Source: Candidatus Poribacteria bacterium (lineage in GTDB: Bacteria; Poribacteria; WGA-4E; GCA-2687025). Taken from it: a DNA stretch of 64,000 bases. The position numbers and the translations under genes were made by a program. Positions 29,220-39,250 of the stretch are shown here, one piece after another; the first letter of the stretch is position 1, and each line of letters begins with the position of its first letter. The notes under the pieces are model-generated. The model was given only the letters and a program-made list of their open reading frames with translations. It was not told where the DNA came from and did no database searches. The stretch is from the NCBI GenBank assembly GCA_026004875.1, contig BPJZ01000003.1:62001-126000 (forward strand), written 5' to 3'.

Positions 29220-30197
29220 CTAAGGGCGGAAGGTGGTCTCCAGGACGGTCCGCCGCTGATGGGCTTCCCGAGCCAGCAATGTTACCTCCAACGTCCGGAC
29301 GGCGTCCCCGTAGTCGGAGCGAATCGCCGAGCCGTCTCCGCTCCGGACGGCCTCCAGGAAGACCCGATCCTCCTCGGCGTACATGTTGTTGGTCGGGCGG
29401 AGCTCCTCCGGTTCCGCGTTGGGCGTCCGATATCGAAGTGATCCGTAGGTGTACTCGGCGATGAAGTTCTTGGCGAAAAGGTCTAGGCCCGTCTTGTAGC
29501 CCTGGCCGAGCATGCAAGCCGAAGCGATCGAGCCGACGGCGCCGTTTTCAAAATAGAGCAGCGCGAGACTGGCGTTCTCGACGGTGGCCGTCTCGTTGAG
29601 CGGAACGCGTCGGGCAAAGCCACCCCCAACCGCTGCCACCTCCCCGACCAGATAACGAGCTAGATCGAGGATGTGGGTGGTCTGTTCGACCAGTTGACCA
29701 CCGGACTTTTCAACGTCCTGCCACCATCCGCCCGGGGCGCCGCCCATGTAGTAGCCAAGCGTCAGCTCCACCGCAACGCCCTGGAGTCGCCCACGGAGGT
29801 GGTCCACCGTGTCCATGTACCGGACGCAGTACCCCGCCGCGTTGATGATCCCTGCCTTCCGGATCGCCTCGTATTTGCGAATGGCCGCCTCCATGTGGAG
29901 CTCGACCGGCTTTTCGACGAACAGAGGGCATCCCGCCGCCGCGACGGTCTCTTCGATCTCCCCGTGCGCAAACGGAGGAACACAGACGTAAACCGCGTCG
30001 AGCTCCTCGGACTCCAGCATCCGCCGGTAGTCGGTGTAGGTCCGCTCGACGCCGTACTCTTCCTTTCGTCGGTTGAGAGTCGCTTCGTTGATGTCACAGA
30101 TCGCCGCGATAGTGGCCCCCTCAGCGGCGCGGACGTTGTTCAGGTGGACACCAGCAACGCCTCCAACCCCAATGAACCCGACGCGCAGTTCTGCCAT
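29220..30197 (-). CDS. Gfo/Idh/MocA-family oxidoreductase
   Basis: A 325-residue NAD(P)-dependent oxidoreductase, second of three in the window. The nucleotide-binding site is VGFIGVGGVAGVHLNNVR, the family EKP is in LFVEKPVELHMEAA, and the catalytic-type block is GGQLVEQTTHILDLARYLVGEV, with the conserved DLARY. A C-terminal sheet domain follows. The ATG is followed by a typical N-terminus MAELRVGFIGVG. Upstream, the secreted protein gene 30342-30944 ends in a terminator, so this gene likely has its own promoter between 30198 and 30274. The substrate is not deducible. Confidence 0.88.
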   Translation of the reverse strand: MAELRVGFIGVGGVAGVHLNNVRAAEGATIAAICDINEATLNRRKEEYGVERTYTDYRRMLESEELDAVYVCVPPFAHGEIEETVAAAGCPLFVEKPVELHMEAAIRKYEAIRKAGIINAAGYCVRYMDTVDHLRGRLQGVAVELTLGYYMGGAPGGWWQDVEKSGGQLVEQTTHILDLARYLVGEVAAVGGGFARRVPLNETATVENASLALLYFENGAVGSIASACMLGQGYKTGLDLFAKNFIAEYTYGSLRYRTPNAEPEELRPTNNMYAEEDRVFLEAVRSGDGSAIRSDYGDAVRTLEVTLLAREAHQRRTVLETTFRP

Positions 30198-30276
30198 GGC
30201 CGACTCCTTCTCAGGGTGAAAGGATCGGTCGGCACTGTACGCGGAATGAATCCGCCGGTCAAGCGGAAACCGGATG

Positions 30277-30310
30277 AAAAGAGACGCCCCCGCCGCTCAG
30301 GGCGGGGACG
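30277..30310 (-). terminator. rho-independent terminator of the secreted-protein gene
   Basis: On the minus strand CGTCCCCGCC (30310-30301) pairs with GGCGGGGGCG (30294-30285) with one G-U pair and a six-base loop, followed by TCTCTTTT (30284-30277). It lies about 31 bases after the stop at 30342. Confidence 0.75.
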
Positions 30311-30341
30311 CTTCGACAAAGGGAAGGAACGGAAAGCAAGC

Positions 30342-30944
30342 TTAGCGCCGGCTCTTGAGCGCCCCCCAGGCGGTGGCGAGCTTCCCTGTAGGCTCAACGG
30401 CCAACGGCTTGCCGATCGTATAGCGGAAGTAGACGTCGTCCGCCTCGTTGTTGGGGCCGCACCAGGCCCAGAACGCTGTACAGTCCGGATCGTGGAGCAC
30501 CTGGCGCATCGTGGCCGCACCAAACCCCCAGACGCCTCCGCCGAACTGCTCGTAGTACTGGAGCTCGCCCCAGCCGGAGTCGTCGAAGTTGGGCTGCTCC
30601 CACCCGTCGTTCCGATTGGCGATCGGCTCCCCAGCGTCACAGACCCACGCGCTGCCCGGCTCGGTGGGGAGGTACTCCCCGTTGTCCAGGATGATGTCGG
30701 CCAGGAACCCCCCAACGCCAGCCGCACCGGGCTCGAAGTCGTGAACGTAGACCGCGATCACCGCGCTGCCGTTTTTCAACTCAAATTCGGTGACCGTCGG
30801 CCGCTGCCAGTCGTTCCCCTGGGCCAGCAGCTCGCCGTTGACGAACACCTGCCACTCGTTATCGCCACTGACTCGCACCACCGCCGCTTGGGCCAGCAGC
30901 CCGACACTCAGCATCCCAAGCGCGCACAGAACGGCTCGACGCAT
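30342..30944 (-). CDS. secreted protein with galactose-binding-like domain
   Basis: A 200-residue exported protein: signal peptide MRRAVLCALGMLSVGLLAQA, then VVRVSGDNEWQVFVNGELL and later WEQPNFDDSGWGELQYYEQ. These are hallmark phrases of galactose-binding-like jelly rolls found in carbohydrate-active proteins ('xDDSxW'). The chain is a single domain with no catalytic module. It has its own promoter (31009-31037) and terminator (30277-30310), so it is monocistronic. Role is unknown; binding of a glycan or of a cell-surface partner is inference. Confidence 0.6.
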   Translation of the reverse strand: MRRAVLCALGMLSVGLLAQAAVVRVSGDNEWQVFVNGELLAQGNDWQRPTVTEFELKNGSAVIAVYVHDFEPGAAGVGGFLADIILDNGEYLPTEPGSAWVCDAGEPIANRNDGWEQPNFDDSGWGELQYYEQFGGGVWGFGAATMRQVLHDPDCTAFWAWCGPNNEADDVYFRYTIGKPLAVEPTGKLATAWGALKSRR

Positions 30945-31008
30945 CTCTTGTCTCCCTTCAGGACGGTACGATTCGGTCTTAGGGGCAACTCCTCGTTCAC
31001 TGTGAATG

Positions 31009-31037
31009 ATTGTTCGGAATGTCCTGCTGTTTGTCAA
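31009..31037 (-). promoter_or_regulatory. sigma-70-type promoter for the secreted protein gene
   Basis: On the minus strand a perfect TTGACA (31037-31032), a 17-base spacer and AACAAT (31014-31009, 4/6) lie about 65 bases upstream of ATG 30944, in a locally AT-richer gap. Confidence 0.55.
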
Positions 31038-31132
31038 GGGTCTGGTGACAGACTGTAGAGCAATCACGTATATGTTCATACCGATAGTAAATGTTCAGAG
31101 TATGGTTTGAGACGATAACGTGTTCTTTACAT

Positions 31133-32143
31133 TCAAGCGGCTGAGCTTGCTTCAGGTTTGCCGGTTACCAGGTGGCAGGCAACGGCCCGATCCGGCGCGA
31201 CAGGGAGGAGTTGCTGCGGGGTTTGGGCGCATTCAGGTTGCGCTTGAGGGCAACGGGGATGAAACGGGCAGCCGCTGGGAGGGTTTGCCGGATCGGGGAC
31301 CTCCCCCCGAACCTGGAGTCGCCCTCGGCGTCGTCGGGGATCGGGGATCGGCACCGAAGCCAACAACGCTCGCGTGTAGGGATGGAGGGGTTCTCGATAG
31401 AGCGCCTCTACCGGCGCCGACTCGACCACCCGGCCCAGGTACATTACGAGCACCCGATCGGCGATGTGGCGAACAACTCCTAGGTCGTGGGAGATGAAGA
31501 GGTAGCCGATCCCTTCGCTCTCTTGGAGGTCCAGCAGCAGGTTGACGATTTGGGCTTGGACGGAGACGTCCAAGGCGGAGACGGGCTCGTCGGCGACGAT
31601 CAAGGCGGGTTGGACGGCCAGGGCGCGGGCGATGCCGATCCGTTGGCGCTGGCCGCCGCTGAACTCGTGAGGGTACCGCTCCGCATGGCGGGGGTCCAGT
31701 CCGACCCGCTCCAGAAGCTCGGCGACTCGTTGGGGAATGCGTTCCGGCTCGACCAGCCGGTGAATCCGCAGCGGCTCTGCGAGGATGTCGCCGACTCGCA
31801 TCCGGGGGTTCAGCGAGCCGTAGGGATCCTGAAACACCATCTGCATGAAGCGCCGGGTTTGGCGCAACTCGCGCCGCGAAAGGGAGGTGATCTCGATCGG
31901 CTCGGCCTCCTCGTTCGGTCGCAGCCGGACCGTTCCCGCGTCCGGTTCCAGAAGCCGAAGGATCAGCATGCCGGTTGTTGTCTTGCCGCAGCCGCTCTCG
32001 CCGACTAGGGCGACCGTTTCGCGGCGGCCCACGGTCAGGGAGACGCCGTCCACAGCCCGCACAACTCGCCGGGGACGGCCCCAGCTTCGCCCGAGCGGGA
32101 AGAACTTTCGGAGCCCCTCAGCCTCTAAGATCGGCGCGGTCAA
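31133..32143 (-). CDS. oligopeptide-type ABC transporter ATPase
   Basis: A 336-residue ATPase of the OppF/DppF type, single unit. Walker A is GESGCGKTT, Q-loop FQDPYGSLNPR, signature FSGGQRQR, Walker B LIVADEPVSALDV, H-loop LFISHDLGVV, followed by the peptide-transporter tail with CPFHPRCP. Start is TTG at 32143, overlapping the PorV stop as TTGA, with AGGAG eight bases upstream. No permease or binding protein accompanies it. Its only neighbours are PorV and the PorU-like peptidase, so it may serve the DppB/C pair at 13-15 kb or unseen permeases. The link to type IX secretion is a context observation only. Confidence 0.88.
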   Translation of the reverse strand: MTAPILEAEGLRKFFPLGRSWGRPRRVVRAVDGVSLTVGRRETVALVGESGCGKTTTGMLILRLLEPDAGTVRLRPNEEAEPIEITSLSRRELRQTRRFMQMVFQDPYGSLNPRMRVGDILAEPLRIHRLVEPERIPQRVAELLERVGLDPRHAERYPHEFSGGQRQRIGIARALAVQPALIVADEPVSALDVSVQAQIVNLLLDLQESEGIGYLFISHDLGVVRHIADRVLVMYLGRVVESAPVEALYREPLHPYTRALLASVPIPDPRRRRGRLQVRGEVPDPANPPSGCPFHPRCPQAQPECAQTPQQLLPVAPDRAVACHLVTGKPEASSAA

Positions 32144-33171
32144 AACTGCACTCCTAACGACACCCGATGGCTGCCCCCCAGCTCGCCGCTGGTAAAGGCG
32201 TAGTCGGCCCGAAAGGCCTGCCCGCCGACAAACCCCAGTCGGAAGCCGGCGCCCACCGAGAAGTCGCGCAGCGCAGCCGCTGTCGACTTCCGCTCCAGGA
32301 GACCCAGTCGAAAGGCGACGAGCTCCTTCAGCTCCCATTCCAAGCCGGTCTTCAGCTCCAGCCGCTGTTTGGTGTCCAGTTGCAGGCTCCAGGTCAATTG
32401 TGAGTCCCAGCGGGGCAGCCGTCGGACGTAGGCCAATCCTAGCCGCAGGTTGGGGCGGATCCGATCCCGATGGGAGACCTCCCCCTCCGCCGGAACGGTG
32501 TTCCAAAAGAGTGTGGTCGTGGTCGCGTCCTGAAAGACGATCGCTCCGCGAACAGCTCCCCTGGAGTCCAGGTTCCAGACGCTCAACAGCCCAAGGTCGA
32601 GGCCGGCGCCCAACGCATTCACGCCGCCGGGAGCTGTCAGATAGAGCAGCTTTCCCCCGACGCCACCGAAAAGCGTCATAGCACGCCAGGCAGCCAATCG
32701 GCGCCCTGCGGTCAACAAAAACGCGTTCTGAGAGACGGAGGCCGTCCCGACCCGTTCCGGGCGGTTGATCGAGCTGACCGGCTCCCCCGGATGGGGCACC
32801 CGCGTCAGAATGATCTCGTCCACACCCAGCCGGATCCAACCGATCCCCCACCGCGTGGGGCCAACTGGAACGGCTAAACCGACAAAGTCGTACCGATCCA
32901 TTCCAAACAGGGTGGAGTGCATCAGGCCAAGGTCTCGCCGCTCCAGTTGGGCCACGCCGGCAGGGTTCCAATAAGCGGCGGTCGCATCGGTGGCCAGAGC
33001 CGCGTATGCGCCGCCGAGGCCGAGCGCGCGTCCCCCAACCCCGAGCGTTAAAAACTCACCTGCGAACGATTCGGCCCCCTCTGCCGTCCGGAGGAGGAGA
33101 AGAAGAAACGTCCCCAGGAGCCAAAGGCCCCGCCGGCACGTTCGCGACCGATCCGCGTTCTGTCTCTGCAC
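32140..33171 (-). CDS. PorV/PorQ-family outer-membrane protein
   Basis: A 343-residue outer-membrane beta-barrel of the PorV family (UPF0164). Signal peptide (LWLLGTFLLLLLRTAEGAES) is followed by the family opening FLTLGVGGRALGLGGAYAALATDATAAYWNPAGVA, which is diagnostic. The chain ends in GGSHRVSLGVQF, an outer-membrane C-terminus. In type IX secretion PorV shuttles or holds cargo at the PorU sortase. Here it begins 13 bases after the stop of a PorU-like gene, the same order as in Bacteroidetes. GTG start at 33171. The downstream ATPase overlaps its stop. Confidence 0.88.
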   Translation of the reverse strand: MQRQNADRSRTCRRGLWLLGTFLLLLLRTAEGAESFAGEFLTLGVGGRALGLGGAYAALATDATAAYWNPAGVAQLERRDLGLMHSTLFGMDRYDFVGLAVPVGPTRWGIGWIRLGVDEIILTRVPHPGEPVSSINRPERVGTASVSQNAFLLTAGRRLAAWRAMTLFGGVGGKLLYLTAPGGVNALGAGLDLGLLSVWNLDSRGAVRGAIVFQDATTTTLFWNTVPAEGEVSHRDRIRPNLRLGLAYVRRLPRWDSQLTWSLQLDTKQRLELKTGLEWELKELVAFRLGLLERKSTAAALRDFSVGAGFRLGFVGGQAFRADYAFTSGELGGSHRVSLGVQF

Positions 33172-33184
33172 GCTCCGCCCCCGG

Positions 33185-36100
33185 TTAGCGTAGTTTCAAC
33201 AGCTTCAGCGTCTTGGTCTTCTCTTTGCCCTCGGCGACAGCCCGCACCCGCGCGTAGTAGACCCCGTTGGCCACCTCCCGGCCCTCCGCGTCGCGCCCGT
33301 CCCAGCGGATGCGAACGAACCCCGCCGTTGCCGGATGCTCTAGCCGCTGCACCACCCGGCCAGCGACCGAGTAGATGGTGACCTCAAGCCCCTCGACCGC
33401 CCCGCTCATCTCGATGGCCAGGTCCGTGTACGTTCGAAACGGATTGGGATAGTTGAGCACGCTGAGGATCTCCGCGTTTTGGGAGACCCGAAACCGGGTC
33501 TCTGTGGTCGTTTCCTGTCCTTCCAGATCCCGTGCGAGAACACGGAGGACGTAGTTCCCCGGCTCCAGTTCCGGCGTGTAGTTGATCAGCAGCGCTCCAG
33601 AACCGGCAGTTGCCGAAGCCGTGTAGTTTTCAGAGCTCGCCGGCTGAAACTCCGCTCCGTCCCGACTCAGTTCCAGGGCAACGTCCTCCGGCGCAACGCC
33701 GGAGGCGTCCGAGAGGGTGATGCGGAACGGAGGCCGGTTCGGCACCGGATCGCCGTCGGCGAAGTCCTGGCCGCTGACGCGGACTTCGACCACCGGCGGC
33801 TCCTGATCGCTCGACCGGAACAGGGCGAAGGTCCCCAGCTTCGTCGTGGAGCCGCGCACCAGGGCCGCCGTGTGGGTTTCAAAGCGGAAGGCGTCTCCGG
33901 CAGAAAAGGCGCGCTTGCCCGACCAAATTCGGAACCGGACCCCGCTTTCGGGGTCCTCCCACAGCTCCCCCACCCGCCCCAGAAGCGGAGAGCCGTCCTC
34001 CTGAACCACTCCCCTGGAGGCCCGATAGACCTGGAAGGTGTCCGGGCTCACGAACACCACCGCCCACCGGTCCGCGCCGGGGCCGGGCGTCCGGACCACC
34101 TGCACCGACTCGATCAGGCCGTTTCCATCGTTCCCTGTTCGTGGGCTGACCACGATCGGACCGTTGTCCCCTGAGATCACCTGAAAGCGCACGACGTCCC
34201 CAAACTCCCAGGGCAGGTCTTCGCCTGGAAGCCCTAAGAATGGCAGCTCCTGCCGGTCTGGAGGAATTTGTTCAGCACTTCCCAGCAGTGAAAGCCCCTG
34301 GGCGATCCGCTCCAATGGACTGTTATCGTTTGGAGCGTAGTAAACGTCGAACTGAGAAGAGCCGACGAGCATCAACGCCCAACGGCCCGCCGCCAGCTGT
34401 TCTGTGTGATAGATGGTGATCGCTCGCGATCGAAACGGGGGCGTTTCCGGATCGGTGGTGACCGTCCGGAGAACCGGTTGCCCTTGTGCGTCCCGGAGGA
34501 GTTCGCCGTCGGCGATTCGGCGCCAACGTTCCAACTCCGGGAGCCAGCGGTAAAGACCGACCGCCTCCAACTCCGGCTGGAGGAACTGATCAACCAGTCG
34601 GCGCTGCTCCGGCGGAAGCTGCTGATAGGGGACCGGCGGCAGGCCGAGCTCCTCCTGAGCGATGCGCCGGTATCGGGTCAGGTCGAGCGCCAGTTCCAAG
34701 ACGGCGGCCTCGATGAGCTCCGTCTCCTCCCCCGCTTCGATTTGATAGCTCCACCCCGGGACCGCTGAGAGGGTCGGCTGACCCACCGGCGGCTGGACCG
34801 TGGGGAGCATCCGAAGCGAAACGCCCTCCCTCACAGCGCCGCCGGGGAGGTCGATCCTTCCCGTCCCCGCCGGAACGTTCAAGCTGACCGATCGGCCCGC
34901 GTAGGGCACCTCCGCCACCTGAATCGTCGTTCCGTCCAGGTTGTTGAAGGTGCGCCGTTCTCGGGGTGGGTCCGTCTCAGCATTTCGGTTAGGCTCCAGC
35001 CACACGAAGACCGGGTAGCGTCCCGGTTCCAGCGCCACCGGGAGCCGAGCCTCGGCGATCCATCGAGAGGTGAACGGAGTCTCCGGGTCGCGCAGGCGCT
35101 TCGGCTCTTCAGGACGCTCGTAGATCAGGTCCTGCCGCCTCCACTCTGAAGGGAGCACGCGAACGGTGCCCAGCTCCCGAGCGGTTGGGTCGGGACGCCG
35201 GTCGCCGTCCTGGTCTGGATGGCCAAGGTAGAAGGCGACCTCCACCGGAACGGTGGTCTCGACCGGTTCGGTGTTCTCCAGACGGGCGATCAGCAGACCG
35301 GAGTCCCCCTGAGTGCTGTAGCGGATCCAGGGGTCCCCCGTTTGCTCCGAGATGTACACCCGCCAGTCGGGGAGCGGCTCGGGAAGGAACGACTCCTCCG
35401 GCGACTCGATCCGGTTTCCCTCCCGATCGGTTACCTGAATCTGATAGTCCCAACTCTCCCCAGGCGGGGGAAGGGGGACGTTCTCCCCCAGTCGGTACCA
35501 CCCGGGGCCTCGCTGGGGATCGGGTAGAAGGGGCGTCTCTCGCCATCCGCCCCCGTTCCGGTCGAACCAACGAACCGCAGCCGATTGGATCCCCTGGTCG
35601 TCTACGATGCGGGCGAACAGCTCGACGGTTCGGTTGGGCCCCACCTGGACCACCCGTTGGTCAATCAGTGGCTCGGCGACAGCAAAGGTCGCTCCCCCAA
35701 GCGCTAGCGAGTCGCGCGATTGAGCGAAGAACTCCACCTGCGCCCGTCCTGGTTGGGCATTGGAAGGAACTTGGATCTGAATCTCCGGGTACCGACCGTT
35801 CTGAACGACCGATTCAGCAAACTGCTCGATCACATTGCCCGTCCCCCGCTCGGTGAAGCGAGCCGTAACGACCAGACTGCCGCTGAAGTCGGGAAGCGGA
35901 ATGTACCGCTTCTGGTCCTCCTCCCGGACGTACTCGGTGCGGTAGACCTGTCCGGGGGCGATGCGGAGCGTCTCGCCGGGGCGAACGGAGCGGTTGAGCA
36001 CCTCTGGCCGAACCTCGTTTTCGGCCATATAGAGTCGAGTCGCTGGGTCGCCAAACAGGGAATACTGTTGCATCACTTCAAAGTGGGAAAGCCCCCGCTC

Positions 36101-39100
36101 CAGCATGAGCCGCGTCTTGGAGTAAAAGGTGATCTCCCCCAGCCCCCGAACGTTTCGCTTGAAGATGTCGTCAAAGATGATCCGGTTGAGCGCGTCGTTT
36201 CCCGAGCCGAAGGTCAAGCGGGTGGCGGAGACCATCGCAATCACCCCCGTGTCCGGCATCCGCAAGAACACCTCGGCCATCGAAGGGTCGGCAGGGGCGT
36301 CGAAGTAGCCGTTGTTGCAGCTGAGGACGAACATCAGCGGATACCGGTCGCCGCTGGGCTGAAGCTGGCGGATCGCCCGGTTGTCGAAGATGATCTCGTG
36401 GGCCCAGACCAGACGGCCCCCGTGCCCGGCATACTGGGCGATGATCGCCCCTTCGCTCAGGTGGTCGCTGATCATGTCCCGCGCGACCTCCGCAGGACGA
36501 CGGCCCAAGTACTTCTCCGGATTCGCGTTGACCTCTCGAATGATGTCCTCTAAGAAAATCTTGACCGTCTGATATCCCAGGAGCGTGTGGTTCTGGCTGA
36601 TCTCGTTGAGGCTTTGGCGAAAGATGAAATCGCCGGAGTTGGTCGTATCGTCGTCAGCGACGGAGATGATCCGACGGCGCCAAGCCCCGTTGGGCGGATT
36701 CCCCTCATAGCGCATAATCTTGCGCACCACATCCCGGGCCTGTTGTTCCGTCTCAACGGGGATTCGACCGATGAAGAAGTCAGGAAGCGGATCGATCCCG
36801 CTGACCGTCGTGAACCAGTGATCGGACGCCGTCTGGCCAAAGAGGGTCCAGACGTAATGGGTAGGGATGTAGCCGAGAAACTCCGGCGCTTCCGGGTAAA
36901 GCTGTTGGTCGGCGCCGTAGAAGTCGTAAGTCCCGTCGGCTAAGATCACCACGTGGGTCAGCGGCGGCGCTTGCCAGTTCTGAAACGCGTCGGTCAAGAA
37001 GGCCTTGATCGCCCAAGGACTAACCATCCCGTCGCCGTACTCGTCGTAGATGTCGGTCACGTCCACGGCCAGGGCTCGGTAGCCTCCTCCCTTGGGGCTG
37101 CGCCGCCACTCGGCGAGCTGCTCGGCGGCTTCCCGAAAGCGAGGCGGATAGATGACAATCCAGTCGGCTCCGTTGGACGGCTCGCGCAGGTGGGAGGGGC
37201 GGTCCACCACGATCCGTTCAGGCCGCTTTGCTCCTAAGCTGGAGGCCGCGACGTACTCGGTATCGCTCAGATCGGGCACTTGAAAGCGCACCCGGTAAAG
37301 CCGCTCCGGAACCGGCGTCGCTCCGCCCAACGCTCGCTGGATGGCGATCCACCGTTTCCGATCCTCCGGGCCTGGTCGGTAGGATTCCACCTCGACGTTC
37401 CGAAAGCGTCGCAACAGCCGGCGGCCGTCGTGCTCGTAAACGACGACGTCCGGAGCGGCGAAGCCGTCCACCACGTACTCCAGCGTTCGGCGGCGTCGCA
37501 CCTCCGGCGGTTCCTTAAACGGAGGGGTCCGGAACCGCAACGCATCGCCCACGGCGCGAAAGAGGCGGGTGTACTCCAGCTCAAACCAGTTCACATAGAC
37601 GTGGTACGGGTAGTTGTCCACATCGTCGTCTTCGTTCGTGTCCACCCGAGAGAGCCGAAGCGTGTTCTGACCCACCACGGGGTCCTGGAGGTTCTCCGGC
37701 GCGACGGCCCGTTGAACGGTGAACTCGTCCTGGAGACTCCATTGGGCGCGACCCAACTTGACGCCGTTCAGGGAGACCAGAACGTCGTGATCCACCGGCG
37801 TACCCCCCTGCAGCCGAACGATGACCTGCGCTCGATCGAACGTCCGAGCCGGATCAAAGAGCGGGAAGCTGTACTCCGCGTCGTTCTTGTCCGAGTTGTT
37901 CTTGATTCCAAAGAAGAACCAATGGTCGCGAGCTTCGTACCACTGGTGCGGGTCCTCAAGACCGAGCGCCTCCGGCGGAACGTGCTGCAGGAGCAGGAAC
38001 AGTTTGTTCTCCTCAAAGTGAAGCCGCGACCGAAAAGAGGGAACCACCGTCGCCAACGGATCGCGCGGAGCGCCCTCCGCCTCAGCGACGCGGAGCCCTG
38101 GCCGCTGCCCGACGATCAGCCAGTAAACATGATACGGGGAGTAGAACGAGTTGGGCCGCTCGGCGAAGAACTCCACGTAGTCCTGAGGGTCCAATCGTCC
38201 GTCGGCCTCCCCTCGGACGTAGACAGGCACCTCCTGCCCTCGAAAGGTGACGCGAAGAAATCGGGCCGGAATCTCGGCAAGGGCAACTCCGGCCTCTTCC
38301 AGCATCTGCCGGACCGTCGCGCCGTCCACCCGGTAGAGCCCTTCCTCCCGGATGTAGAGCTTGAGGGCGGCCAGCGGGGGGTCCTCCGGCCGCTGAGGAG
38401 CGGCAAAGGGCCGAGACGGCCCAACCCGCCATCGAGGGGCAAGGCTGCCGTTGAGCAGCCCGCGGCGCAGCAGGCCCTCGAAGGCCTCCGACTCCGGTCG
38501 CCTGGAGCCGATTCCCAAGGAGGGCGCTCCGGGTGCCACGCGAAACTCCACCCGGACGGTCAACCGGCGGGCATAGCGCACCCTTCCCGTCCTTGGCCAG
38601 TACTGGACGGGCCGCACTTCCAGAAGGCCGACCCGCTGATCACGCACTTTCCCCGTGAGTGTGACGGCAGCGGCCTCCTCTGGCCAGGCTCCAGACCTGC
38701 CGTAGACGACGGGGTCGGAGCGGTAGGTCGGTTGAAGGGTGGAGAGTCCGTCCTCAGATCGGACGGTTCCCGTCGGAACGGGGGCGAGGCGAAAGGTTCC
38801 TAGCTCCTGAAAATCGGCGCTCACAGCGACGACCAGAGGCCCGGCGCCGGGAGGAAGAGCAAACAGCTCCCGCCGGACCGGGAGGTCCGGCGCTCCGACC
38901 CGGCCCAACGGTACCCCCGTCGGTCATCTCGATCCGCACCGCCTCGGCTCCAGCTTGGGGCACCGGAACCGTGCGAGGTCTCTCAAACTCGAACTGAACG
39001 GTGAGACCGGTCTCGTCGGAGGCCAACACCTGCACGCCGGCGAACGCCCCGGAAGGATTAAGGACAAGAAGGGCCAACACGAAGACTCTACAAAAAACTC

Positions 39101-39149
39101 CCTCGAGCCACTTCCACCGGGGGCGCAAGACGAGCTCTCCGATCGGCAT
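33185..39149 (-). CDS. gingipain/PorU-like C25 peptidase (one frameshift)
   Basis: A very large exported protein of about 1,987 residues. Signal peptide (FCRVFVLALLVLNPSGAFAG), propeptide-like beta domain, then a C25 caspase-like peptidase (about residues 650-1000) with the catalytic His in QYAGHGGRL (about 910) and the catalytic Cys in FVLSCNNGYFD (about 944). Long beta-sandwich region. The C-terminus is a FlgD-like/type A sorting domain (NYPNPFRTYTDL ... NGVYYARV). Frame breaks once at a run of five G, about 38906-38912, residue 80. ATG 39149 has AAGGAAGGG upstream. It could be the PorU sortase or a cargo peptidase; adjacency to PorV favours PorU. Longer than Bacteroidetes PorU. Confidence 0.85.
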
Positions 39150-39208
39150 TCCCTTCCTTCTTCGCCTCTGTCCGGAGCCCCAAGGAGATTCCAAGCGATG
39201 CCGTGCCA

Positions 39209-39214
39209 ATTATA
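39209..39214 (-). promoter_or_regulatory. -10 element upstream of the PorU-like gene
   Basis: A perfect TATAAT on the minus strand, about 60 bases before ATG 39149. No good -35 lies at 16-18 bases; TTCGCC at 19 bases is the nearest. It would drive the PorU-PorV-ATPase group. Confidence 0.4.
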
Positions 39215-39250
39215 CGGCGCGACTCTTCGTGAAGGCGAACCCTGCCGCCG

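Noticed and set aside
31133-31210. A plus-strand gene near 31120
   Set aside because: It is the antisense of the ABC ATPase 3' end.
32140-32971. N-terminal extension of the ABC ATPase to 32971
   Set aside because: The extra part is another frame of the PorV gene and lacks similarity; the TTG at 32143 has a ribosome-binding site.
37280-38803. A 507-codon open frame opposite the PorU-like gene
   Set aside because: Antisense shadow; low-complexity charged composition and no domain.
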